Below, in pieces: positions 22,341-33,100 of a DNA stretch of 64,000 bases. The notes beneath the pieces are model-generated. The model worked only from the letters and a program-made list of their open reading frames with translations, made no database searches and was not told the origin of the DNA. The DNA is from Colius striatus (taxonomy: Eukaryota; Chordata; Aves; Coliiformes; Coliidae), in assembly GCF_028858725.1 (NCBI RefSeq), contig NC_084761.1, positions 37,684,501 to 37,748,500 on the forward strand, written 5' to 3'. The translations under genes were made by a program, and so were the position numbers. Each line of letters begins with the position of its first letter. Position 1 is the stretch's first letter.

Positions 22341-22852
22341 TAAGAAGTTTGACATTCATTTATCTGATGCCAGAGCCGCAGAAATAAGTGATACAGATTC
22401 TGATTAGAGATTTCTTTCAACAATGCTCTCTCCAATCGAGTGACAGCATCGACCACATAGAGGGAATCAGAGATGATGTTTAATGGGACGTCTGGCCGTT
22501 TCTCAAAAGTTTTAACTACAGCCATCAGATCCAGCAGTTGAACTGAGCTACCTGGGGAGTGAACAGTTAGGTTTTGCCATTGTCCATTCTCCCACCAAAC
22601 CACTCCTGCTTTGGCTTGGATCTTACTTGCATTGGTAAAAACATTCAGGCCTTTAATGAGTACTGCTGATCTCAACGGCCGGTCTTCCATTTGAAGTTTA
22701 ACAGAAAACAATTTATGGGCTGGATAATGATTATTTATAGTCCCTGGATATGACAACAAGGCCCACTGTAATTCATCAGATTGTTGCAGTGCCCAGTTCA
22801 AGAACTCATCTGTGAGAGGAACGAAAATGACATCTGCCTCAATCCCTGCCAT
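22283..22852 (-). pseudogene. Retroviral RNase H relic
   Basis: 190-codon open stretch. The first catalytic aspartate is replaced by asparagine (T-N-A-S, opposite about 22625-22636). The later I-S-D-S-L aspartate is retained. The frame changes near its end, close to the HSGL word at about 22310. Confidence 0.8.
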
Positions 22853-22859
22853 TTCCAGC

Positions 22860-23880
22860 AGAGTTTCCTGGCCTTAACTATTATTTTTGCAATTGCCTCT
22901 AGTCTCGTGGTAATTGTTTTTTGCAAATTATATGGCAAAAATATCCACTCCAAGATCCTCAATGGGTCTTTCACTACTGAATCCCATTGCATCAAGACTG
23001 CCATTACATGCTGGTTTTGACTTATCACAGCAATATCAATAGACAAGTCAGGATCATATCAATGACTGTAGTTATTGACTATCTTGTTTCCTATTTTTTC
23101 TATTGCTTGGATTTGCTGCCGGGACAGTTTTCGTGCACTGTCAGCCTCTACTGAGCCTTTTAACAAAGGCATTAGTGGCGCAAGATCCTCATTCGTGATA
23201 CCACATATGGTTTGTACCCATTGGACATCACCTATTAGTTTTTGAACGTCTGTTCAATCAGCAATTTCTGTTTTAATTGCCACCTTCTGAGGATAAATAC
23301 GCACACTGGTGATAATATTACCTAAATATTTCCAAGAGGCATACATTTGTACCTTCTCTGGCACGATCACTAACCCGGAGATGCCCAACTGTCACTTCAC
23401 TTCTTGTAGAATGCGATGCTGGTCCAGGTCTTTTCCTGCAATCAGGATATCATCCATGTAATGGTAAAATAAAACATGAGGGTATTTTTTGCACAGAGGT
23501 GTCAGCGCCCAGGCAACGCAAGTTTGACAAATAGTTGGTGAGTTCTTCATTCCCTGAGGTAAAACAGTCCACTGATATCATTTTGCCGGCTCTTGCTTGT
23601 TATTAGATGGTACTGTAAAAGCAAACTTCTCACTGTCACCCTTATGTAGGGGAATTGTGAAAAAACAGTCCTTTAGGTCAATCACCAACACGGGCCATTC
23701 TTTTGGAAGTATTGCAGGAGAGGGTAATCCTGGCTGTAAAGCACCCATATCCTGCATCACTGCATTAACAGCTCTTAGATTGTGTAACAGCCTCCATTTC
23801 CCTTGATTTTTTAGGGATAGTAAAAAAAAAAAAAAAATCGGTGTATTTCATGGACTAGTGGATGGTTTAATATGACTTTT
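22860..23880 (-). pseudogene. Retroviral reverse transcriptase relic
   Basis: Conserved segments are visible in several frames: an LRAVN word near 23780, [11 protein letters not shown] near 23680, the LPQGM word near 23555, and an intact YMDD catalytic motif opposite 23449-23460. Stops (for example near 23577) and an A/T homopolymer near 23822-23836 break the frame. Confidence 0.85.
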
Positions 23881-23901
23881 TTCTAATTGTTAATTTACCA
23901 A

Positions 23902-24249
23902 TTAAAAACTTTCATTTGACAAACGAAAGTCCATTTGGCTTAAGGCGTCTCTACCTAAAAGCCAAACCAAAGTGTTCATTACATAGGGTCTAATTTGCAC
24001 ACATCTATTCTCTTCACCCTGTATGCATACCGAAATCAGATCTCTGCTAATTTTTGTCATCTGTGTTCCTCCTACTCCCACAACAGGGGTGTCTAAATTC
24101 TCTAAAGGCCAGCTTTTTGGCCAATAGGATAATGGCACAATGGTAACATGTGCTCCCATATTCAGTAACGTATTGTACCCAACCATGTGTTCCCCATTTG
24201 GATGTTGGAATACAACCGTCTGAGTGGGCTTTGCCTGCAAAAGTGGCAT
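23902..24249 (-). pseudogene. Retroviral aspartic protease relic
   Basis: 115-codon open stretch with an aspartic-protease layout. The active-site triplet reads N-M-G (opposite 24154-24162), so the catalytic aspartate is replaced by asparagine. A GRDAL word near the C terminus is kept. The enzyme would be inactive. Confidence 0.78.
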
Positions 24250-24269
24250 TGCCAGTCTTACCTCAGGTA

Positions 24270-24545
24270 CTCCAGTGGATCCAAAACCACCATCTTGACG
24301 CTTATGACTACCTGCAAATGGAACTTTAGCCCTGAAAGGAACTAATTGAGTTATTTTAGTTCCTTTAGGTATATAGACTGGTGGCTGTCAAACTTTTATT
24401 CCAATGTTTCCTTTATAATCTGCATCAATAACACCGGGGAGCACAAAAATACCCTGTTGAGAGGCCGAAGATTGTCCTAAAAGCAGAGCACTTAAACCAT
24501 CGCCAAGGGGTCCATGAGCATTGGATGAGATAACCGTTACCTCTG
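24270..24545 (-). pseudogene. Retroviral dUTPase relic
   Basis: The minus strand encodes a dUTPase-like segment with a GVIDADYKG motif and the glycine-rich C-terminal GGFGSTG motif. A TGA lies opposite 24388-24390. Such a domain ahead of the protease is usual in betaretroviruses and absent from alpharetroviruses. Confidence 0.8.
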
Positions 24546-24734
24546 AATTGTGGATGGGATGTTTACATCTACGGCTGTTTCCACGTCCACTTTTGCACTT
24601 CCTGCAGTGGCTGATCTGAGGCCATCCCGGCAGCCATTGGTGTTGAAGGGTGTTTTTGTGTCATTGCACTCACCCTTTTTGCGCTCATTAGCCCGTTTCC
24701 CTTAGGCGTTACATGTCTGGCCACTTGAGAACGG

Positions 24735-26594
24735 CACTCAGTGTCCAAACTTGCCACATCTGTAACAATTGCCAATAAATCTGCTGTTGGACCCCAATGA
24801 TCTGATGGAGCTGTTTGTCCATACCAATGGTCTGGACTAACATTGATTTTCCACATGTCCTGTTTTTCTGCAGTTAAAGCATTTTGGCCTCCGATTTCGT
24901 TTGTGCTGTTGAACTAATGGTTTCAATGCTGTTGCCATTGCTTCAGCTAAATGTGCTGATGATCCTACCTGAGAGCAGGCTTCTATCATGTCGAGGACCA
25001 AAGCTGCCATCAGCAGGAGAGCCTGCAGGATCTTTTTGCAATCATGGTTAGCGTTAGCAACTGCTACGTGTGATCCCATTTCTGCTTTTACTTCAGCCGA
25101 CATGTTTGGTATATGATCCGGAGCTGCTCTTAGACGGTCTAAAAAGGTCATAAAAGGCTCATTGGGTTTCTGTATAATGGTTGTGTATGAGGGAACTGGC
25201 ACCCCCATGTCAGGGAAGATCTTAAACGCTTGACGAGCCAGTGTCTGTGTTTGCTGCAAAATAGCTTCATGCAGTCGGGCTTGTACCTGAGGGTCAGTGA
25301 ACAGTCCTTTTCCCAACATGATAACCGCTGTGACGGCTTGCCACAGATCTCCCTGCTCTACGTCCATATTTTCTACTATTGCCTCATCGACTCTTTTTTC
25401 CCCATTTAGACACCCATAGTAATACCTGAGTGGGCTTCAGGAAGGTTTCTGCTAGCTTCCGGCAGTCAAATGGAGTCACTAATCCGCTGGTGAAAATATG
25501 ATCTAATAAGGTTTGAACATATGGGTTGGTCAAGCCATATTGCATCACAGCTTTCTGGCCTTCCCATATCAACTTCCTGTCCAAAGGTGCCCATTGTCAG
25601 TTTGCACAATTATTATGTGCTGTTATCACTGGAAAGGCTTGTGGAATAAATTCTCCTTCAATTACTGCGTCACGTATGAGGCCTCTCCATTTCTTAGCCG
25701 GATCATAGTCATCTGGCCAGGGGTCTCTGAGCACCTGTGGGGGTGAAACTTTAATCTCTGGTTTAGTTAATTCGTTAATCTGTTTCAACAGTTGATTAGC
25801 TGTCGCTTTTGGCTTTTTGATCAGTTCCTCCAAAGGGGCGAAAGTCTGTTTCATATCTTCTCCATGCCTTATTAGTTCTTCCTGTAACAATTGTCTTTGT
25901 TGATCTTTCCCTTCACTAGATGTTGGGGGTGATGATGGTAGAGGAATACACTCAGGGGTTGATGAGCTCAGGAGCAACGGCAGATCCGTAGTATTGTGGG
26001 CAAAGTGTACCTTTTGTTCTCTGCCAGGTACTCCTTCAGGCATGGCAGCAGGATGGGATGGGGCAGGATGGTGAAGGGTGGGTGGGAGGGGAGGTGAAAC
26101 AATGCGTGCATTTGGCTTCTGGAACGGTGCTCTAGGGGGTTCTGGGGGGGTGGGCTCACATCCATACTCTCCTCCTCTAGAGGTGGAGCTGAGGGTATTA
26201 TGACATTATCCCCTCTGAAGAGTCTCTTAGTATTTTCTTCTAGAGGGGGAACCGATGACACTATAAAGTCACCACCTCCAAAGAACCTTTTAGCATCTAC
26301 TGGGAACACAGATGAAATAGCATTTTCTGCATTCACAGCAGCAGCTGTAGCATGCTGAGCTTCTAGCTGTTGTAGAATGGATGATACTAGTTTACACAGG
26401 CCAATAGCATTATTCAACATGTCTCCTAGATTTCACCAATGTCCCATTTCACATACTTCCTGTGGAGAGGCAATGAAACCTACCTCCTGTCCCCATCTTA
26501 CAAGTCTTAACAAATCCTCTCTTTTATAATTGAATCCTCTCTCAGCAAGAATAAGCTGGAGGGTGTCAACAGGGTTTTCCTCTTTGCTCATCAT
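24735..26594 (-). pseudogene. Retroviral gag relic (MA-CA-NC)
   Basis: Starts at ATG opposite 26592-26594, about 30 bases after a consensus splice donor GTAAGT (opposite 26624-26630). It continues through matrix, a proline-rich region with two PPLEE-type late-domain words, and capsid. The capsid has the LDRKL start and a major homology region in the frame read at 24837-25367. Nucleocapsid follows with a CX2CX4HX4C knuckle ending near 24837 and a second, interrupted knuckle near 24740-24768. Breaks: TGA opposite 26433-26435 (codon 54), a frame change near 25970-26040, a TGA opposite 25597-25599, another frame change near 25370-25384, and a stop inside the second knuckle. Confidence 0.85.
26176..26301 (-). 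repeat. 63-bp tandem repeat inside gag
   Basis: Two in-frame copies (26176-26238 and 26239-26301) encode 21-residue units that begin KR-F or KR-L and end in PPLEE. They double the late-domain-like word. Confidence 0.7.
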
Positions 26595-26691
26595 TTTTCC
26601 CATTATACCAGTTTAATCAGTTCACTTACCTTTTCAGACAGGAATCCAGGTGCTTTTCTGCTGAGGGTTCTTAATCCAACAAATTTGGCTG

Positions 26692-26709
26692 ATCATGTCG
26701 GGGTTACCA
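26692..26709 (-). other. Retroviral primer binding site, tRNA-Trp type
   Basis: The minus strand reads TGGTAACCCCGACATGAT two bases after the LTR's terminal CA. It matches the tRNA-Trp primer site known from alpharetroviruses at all but two positions. Confidence 0.8.
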
Positions 26710-26711
26710 AA

Positions 26712-27135
26712 TGTTGTAGTGGTGAAAGCAATACTCATTCAAAGATGTAGAGAATCTAGGTAATGCACATGCAGAGACATACACAGGCAACACAGTACAA
26801 CCAACAGGATTGACTCAAAGCCACCCTTCCTTTGCTAGCTACCTCCTTATATGCTGCTTCTGCCCATGTGATCACCCAGGGCCCAACTGATTAACTTGCA
26901 GCACCTGTTTATGATAATTGGAAGTAGCTTGCCAGCTGCATTAACTTGTCCCTACCATCTTTATTCAAGTTGGCTGGTCCAAGCCACATTTGTGCCTACA
27001 TGGAGGCGTCTAATTGGCTCAGCCCCAGAAGCTGGTCTGGCTGAGACCTGGGGAGAGTTTTGAGCAACTACTTACAAGAGCGATCTTTACAGCCCCTTCC
27101 CCCTTACCAGAAATCTGTCATGTCAAACCACGACA
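26712..27135 (-). repeat. 5' LTR of the minus-strand retrovirus
   Basis: 424 bp, with ends that read TGTCGTGG and CCACTACAACA on the minus strand, so it is a TG...CA LTR with short imperfect inverted ends. A TATA-like word (ATATAAGG on the minus strand, opposite about 26848-26857) lies in the expected U3 position. It is followed after two bases by the primer binding site. The next six bases on the outer flank are GTATTT (27136-27141). The partner needed to prove a target duplication is missing. Confidence 0.8.
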
Positions 27136-29390
27136 GTATTTAATTTTTTTTTCCTGCTGGGGTGGCATTGCAGCATTACACATGTAAATCACTACTTGCA
27201 AGGACTGAGTAGATATATGTATCTGAGGGCAGAAGGGGACCACTGTGCCAAGACCTCTAACGGCAGCAGAACCAAACAATGGTGTCTTTGTGGGTTGAAG
27301 GCCCAATCAAACTACTACTGAAGTCAATGGAAGCCTTTTCAGTGGTTTCCAGGGGTGCTGGATGAGTAGCGCTTCAAGTAGTATTGCTAACTCTCAAAAC
27401 TAGAAATAAAAGCACAAAAGTGTTAGTTTCCTTTACAATGACAGTCTGCCCACAATTCTTCCTACCTTTTTACAGAATAGAGCAATGACCTTGCTCAAAT
27501 CCCCAGAAAGCTGGGAGGTAAGACTTCATACAAATTCTTAAGTGCCAAGCTTTCATCTTGAAGAGAGCCAGTCTGGGGAAGTACAGCAGCTGCCAAGCTG
27601 GACAGTGTGGACATCTGATATAGAAAATACAAGGCCAATAAAAAATAAAAGTGTGTGCTACCATAGAAGACAAACACAAAACTGCAAAACACAAAGCTCT
27701 GACAAACCTCTTCCCATCAGACCATCAGTTGTGTGTCTGTGGTTCCCAAGGCCTGCTGAGGAGCCCATTTCCTAACCCTCTGACCAAGAAGTCTGTCTGT
27801 ATGGGTGAGTTTTGTCAGATCACAGCCTTTTGGAGACTGCTCATAGTGAGCATAATCTCTGCCATGTACATGCAGCTTGGCACCTCTCAAACACATGGAT
27901 GGATTTAGGGAGGATTGCTTTTTTTTTTGGGGGGTTTTTTTGTATTCAGAAAAATAGCCACTAAAGCATTGATGAATTGGAATTTGCTGAGATATATTTA
28001 TGCAAAGCCTAAAATGTTTTAGCTTGACCAAAACTAATTCACTCCTGGCACTTCAGCACATCGTATCATCATTTCAGCTGGTTGCTACTGAATTTTCACC
28101 ACCTCTCACCTCACCTCTATGAAATACATGAGGGGAAGGGGCAGGAATAACAACCCAAATCCATTAAATAGTTACTTTTTGGATAATAACAGTTATCTTT
28201 CTTTTCCATGGATAGTGTTCTGTCTCTTTCTGAAACAAGTCAGCTCATGAATCATTGTTATTTAGCTGGACATTTTTGCCTTTAAAAATTCCAAAATAAA
28301 TGTGCATATCCTTCTAAATATAGCATATCTGTATGCTGTGTGGCACTTTCAACCTCCAGCCACTCATTCTCAGATAAGCATGGATTTATAATATTAAAAA
28401 AGTGCTTTATAAAAGCATCTTCTGGCTTTTCGGCAGAATTGTGTTTTATTTGAGAAAAAATGAAATCCTACAATTATACCTCTATAGAAGTGAACCTGGC
28501 ATGCCGCATTTAACTCTGCAGTCTGGAATTGGAAAAAATACTGTGCTATTTATCTGTGGAGCTCGAGGCAGAGGGCATTTTCAGTTGGCTAGCTGTGCCT
28601 GCTTTTCTGCAAGGCAGTTAATAAGTCTCATAAGAAGGCACATATTTCTTTAATCCAGTCTTCAAGTCTAACAGCCTGTAAAAACACTCCTAGCTAACTC
28701 TTTCCAAGTTCTCAACTCAAGCTTTAAGCAAAATGGGACCAAAATGTATCCTTACTGATCCATGGGCAGAGAGGCCCTGCAAACAGACTGAAACAAACCT
28801 AGACAAAAGCATAAAAAGGAGAAATACCTTCCTACACCAAAGGAGGTGTATGAGAAACACTGACACACACATATGTATCTATGAACAGGCCAGAGCTAGT
28901 GGAGAGGAAAGAGCTGGTATAGCTTTTTCCTCCCTCCTATATCCATCTCTGAACTCACAGAAAGCAGTTTCTCCAAAATCTGAAGTGGCAACACTCTGCT
29001 TCATGTTATTCTTTTTTCTCAGAAACCACTCCCTAATGGAAAAATAACAGTCAAGTAAGAGATCAAGTATAGTAAGAAGAGTAACTGTTCTCATATGCTT
29101 GTTGATGGAGGTGGCACAGACAGGACTGGCCACTGCATGGCCATCTGCTCTCAATGGCCCCTGTGGCTCTCCTCTTGTCCCAGAAGACACACAGACAGAG
29201 CAAGTCATGCCAGCAGTACTGTATCGTAGCCCCAGCAGCAGCTGCAGCTCTGCGAGTTCAGTGTAAACTGCTCGAACCAAAAATCAACTCTGCTGCGGGC
29301 CCACTGTTAAACTGCCACGAATCCCCCGTTCCTGTTACTAGCTGCCTCCTCCCGCTGTTCTTCCGGCCCATGGATCCCCGCAGCAATCCC
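27136..29390. other. Intergenic between the retrovirus and the KLHL8 promoter
   Basis: No gene recognised. The short open frames on both strands have no domain. A run of T and G near 27920-27946 is low complexity. Confidence 0.55.
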
Positions 29391-30190
29391 CTCCTGCGAA
29401 GTTGACGCCCCTCACGCGTCGCTTCGCCTGTGTTGCTGAAAGGCGGCCCTGGGAGTGCAGGTGCCGTGGCAGGCCCGGCTCCGTGGCAGCACGCAGCGCC
29501 CATCCCAGCCAAGCCCGCACGGATCGCCTGTAACGCCCAAGAACCGCACAATCCGCGCGGACCCGGGCCAAACCTCTCCTCCTCCTAACGGGGTTGGGCG
29601 GGGGGGGGGGGGGGGGGGGAGGTGGGCAGCAGAAAAGACGCGGCGGGGCTCCCACGGGCCGCAGCCCACGCCGGAGGGCGGGCTGACCCATGGAACGGGA
29701 CGCGGAACCACCCTCCCGCCGGCTGCAGCCCCCGCGCCCGCCCCGCCCTTCTCGGCGCGGCTTGGCGCATGCCCGGCCCGGCCCTTCGCCGGACCTGGCT
29801 CTCTGCGGCAGCAGCAGCGTAGGTGAGTGAGACCGGGTTTCTTGTCCCATCCGGCAAGGCCGCCACCGCCCCCCGTTCCCCCACAAGTAGTCTGCATCCC
29901 CCTTCCTGGGCCTTTTCCCTGAGGTCGCGCTCCTGCAATTGCCGCTCCACACCGCTATAGTCGGTTGCCCCCGCCTTTATGTAACTCGACCCCTCCTCTC
30001 AGGTGTAACGGCTCTCGCTTGCTTCGGAGCGGGTGGTTGAGAAAGTTTCTCCGCCTCCTTGCAGTCCCCCACCAGTTCCTAACCCGCGAGGCCCGGTCCA
30101 CCCGGCGGGCAGGCCCCCGGCCCCACTCCCTGAGCCGCGCCTTCGGCCGCGGGCCGGGCACAGGCCTGGCGCCCTTTTCGTTGTGAACGG
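29390..30190 (+). promoter_or_regulatory. KLHL8: CpG-island promoter of KLHL8
   Basis: About 0.8 kb of CpG-dense sequence in AT-rich surroundings. It includes a 20-base G run at 29600-29619 and many GC boxes, and it covers the non-coding first exon ending at 29822. Long open frames here on both strands are a by-product of base composition. Confidence 0.75.
29700..29822 (+). other. KLHL8: Non-coding first exon of KLHL8 (approximate start)
   Basis: A strong donor AG|GTGAGT lies at 29822/29823 inside the CpG island. The next acceptor that fits is at 37839/37840, before the exon with the start codon. The 5' end is not fixed by sequence and 29700 is only a guess. Confidence 0.5.
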
Positions 30191-33100
30191 TTATTGCCAT
30201 GACCATCTTCAGAGACCAAACTGAGCGTCGATTTCTTGTCAATTAACCAGAAATTGGAGAAAGTCACCCAAGGCTGGATCTTGCCCCTTGCAAGAGCCCG
30301 CAAGAGTGGCATGCTGCTGGAGCGGGCTCCTCAGCATCCGGGGGAGACGATGCTTTGGGAGGCACCGTGGAGTCCTGTGTCCGCGAAGCCCTTACTTACC
30401 ATACAATTCAAGCACAGAGACAAAACCACGCAAATAAAGCTAGCAGGGAGTCCCTGCGTTTCAAGGTTCTGTATGTAGTTTGCTGCTGTGGAGACCACTG
30501 CCTGAGAAACTAGTGCCTTGGTCAGCATAGTATGAATATCTCGTAATTGGTAACGAGTAGACTCACTGTAGTTAACCCGGGCCAAATGATTTTTTGTGTT
30601 AAAAAAGAGCAAGAAATTACGTGTTGCTGCTTTGGAGATGCTCAGGAGTTCTTAGCCTCTCCTTTTTTTCTCAGACTCCCACCAGCTATTTATGCTGCCT
30701 ACTTGAGTTTCCTTCCTGCTTTGATAGGTTACATCTTCCCATCTCTATGCAAGCAAGTTATTTGCCGGCTGCTGGGAGGTATCAGTTAATCAAACTCTTA
30801 CCCATAGGGGTGTGGGGGTAGTTCACAAACTGAATAGGGTCTTCTAGTTAATAGATATGCATTTTCTCCTTTGCCTAGTCATTCCTATGTATTCTGCAGT
30901 GGTAGAAGTCATAAAGCTTAGATATACCTGGCTCTCTGTGCCTATTGCAAAGAAAGTATAATCAAGAAAAAATTCACATCACACATATGAGACTACAGAA
31001 TAGTATCATAGCATGAAAAATAGCTCATTGAATGTTACCAAGTTAAAATCACAGCAGAGGTATCACGTACTGTTTCAACCGCTTGTAGTGGAGGTTAAAC
31101 TGCAACAGCTTCAGCCACCTTCTTTAAGCAGTTGCATCTGAGGCTTTTGAGTTAGTTTGGGCTAATTGCCCTATAATCTCTGTGTGAACTCTGGTGCTAT
31201 GGAAGTGTGACTTTTTGGGTATTCGCAAGGTTACCTTGCATAAATAAATCGCCACTTGGGTGCAACTGTATCTGCAAAGCAGAGTCCTTCTTTGCTGTTC
31301 AGGGGCTTCTGATGGGTTTTGATGGTTTGTTCTGAAGCATAAACAAGCTTAAGTACAGCATGGCATGTTAGGTTGTTTGTCGCATTTTGATTATGCGAAA
31401 TTGAACAAAATTGTCAAGTTATCATCCCATAAAGCCCAGAAGACAGTTGGCCTTTCTGGTATTTGATGGAAAGTGGGGTTAAATCTCAGTAGAACTTTGT
31501 TGAGCATATTCATATGTTGGGTCAAAGGAAGCACGATTAAGGGATCAGCTAGCAGAGTTATTTCCAAAGTGAGTTTTTATCTGTGTTTTTTATGCTCTAC
31601 AGAACACCTTATCTGTCATTTCTTGGTTGCATTTTTCCAAGAAAGAGCAGTCTTTATTCACTATTTGTGTAAATGAGAGGATTTTGCTTATAGAAGCAGA
31701 TAAAAATGGTGCCAACTGTAGCAATTTTTCTGTTTTCTGAACTACCTGTGTGAAAAATAACACAAAACAATAAGACATGTCAGGTTTTAGTACAAAGAAC
31801 CTTTGAAATACTGAAAGGATCTAGGAATTTTATATTAGTGTTGTCTAAAAAAATTTTTTTTTTATTTCTCCAAAAGAAACTCTGGTGGTTTTAAACAAGC
31901 TAAACCAGTTTCTGATTTCTTTTTTTTTTGTGTTAAAATAACTTTATGCTGACAAGTACAGTAGGTTTAGGCTTGTAATACAGTATGTAACTTACACTTT
32001 CCCACGTTTTCCAACGTTGACTGATTTGAGCTAATTAGTAGGGACATCTGAGGAGTTTTGGTTGAAATTTCCATAACTCCTTTAATTAAATTGGTGAATG
32101 GAGAAAGGGAGACACTAATGTTTTTCTACACTGTTTTTATTGCTTCCACCCTGCCACCCCGCCATATTCCTTCTTGATGCAGCTGTAACTAGACTAAGCA
32201 GCAAACAGCTGCTTGTGGGGGTCCTGGCAAAGCTGCTGTTTGGCTGCAGTTTGCACTGCATCTGCCTCCTGCCCTTCCCACTGCTATCCCTCTGTCTCTG
32301 CTATAGCTTCGTGAACTACCCTCTTGTCAAATGTTCAAGTTTTCTTAGTACAACACAGGACAGCAGCTAGACTTGTTCTGTTAGCTAGATTAAGCCTGAT
32401 AAGATCTTGTCATTATTTATGCTTATCTAATCTTGGGGTCAGCAGCACTAGTGTATACTTATCCAGAGAGACTCATCAGACTCTGCATTAGACAAGTTAG
32501 TTTTACACATGTACAAACTTGTATATATTTATATGCAAGCAGGCTGTTTGTACTCAAGTCACTTCCAAAACCTTTCTCACAGGGCTACAAAGATTGCATT
32601 TGCAGAAGGCAAATTTCTTGTCTCCTTCAATTAAAATCCCTTCTGTTTTCCAAGTGAGGCTAGCTGCCCTTCTCTGCACTGATTGTGCTGTGATTTTTGT
32701 TCATCTTGTAGATGGGTAACCAAAATTACATACAGGACAGTTAGTGAAAGTTCACCTGTATCTCAGTTTCTCTTGGACTGCAGCACCACTGCTCATAAAG
32801 AGCATTAGATTTACAGATGTCATAACATTTCTCACCAGAGTCCTGCCTAGTTGCAGTTAAGTGGCAGTCTTGGTTTTGTTTCAGCCAGGATTCCTGGGGT
32901 TTGACTTCATTACAGAGAAAAACAGAGCAATGTTCATTCAAGTCCTTCCACTGTCTAATTTAATCCATTTCTTTTTGCTTCAAAATTGTTCAAAGTATTT
33001 TACCTCTGTTGAACATAAAACATAAGGACTCCATGTGACTTTAGTTTTACACCTGATTCGGAGTTATCTAGACTGTCTGAATCAAAATTACTTCACCTTG

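Larger units (their letters stand above)
21467..27135 (-). mobile_element. Truncated class II endogenous retrovirus, minus strand
   Basis: Reading right to left: 5' LTR, primer binding site, leader with splice donor, gag, dUTPase plus protease, reverse transcriptase, RNase H and integrase. Every coding region carries stops or frameshifts and several catalytic residues are replaced, so it is a relic with no intact gene. The gene order with a dUTPase ahead of the protease is betaretrovirus-like (ERV class II, ERVK type). The element stops just after the integrase C terminus: no env and no matching 3' LTR are present before the plus-strand LTR-like block. It lies about 2.3 kb upstream of the KLHL8 promoter, in opposite orientation to KLHL8. 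Confidence 0.9.

Noticed and set aside
29338-29952. 204-codon minus-strand open frame in the KLHL8 CpG island
   Set aside because: Arg/Pro/Gly-rich, overlaps several other long frames on both strands, and is explained by the high GC content. No domain and no splice context.
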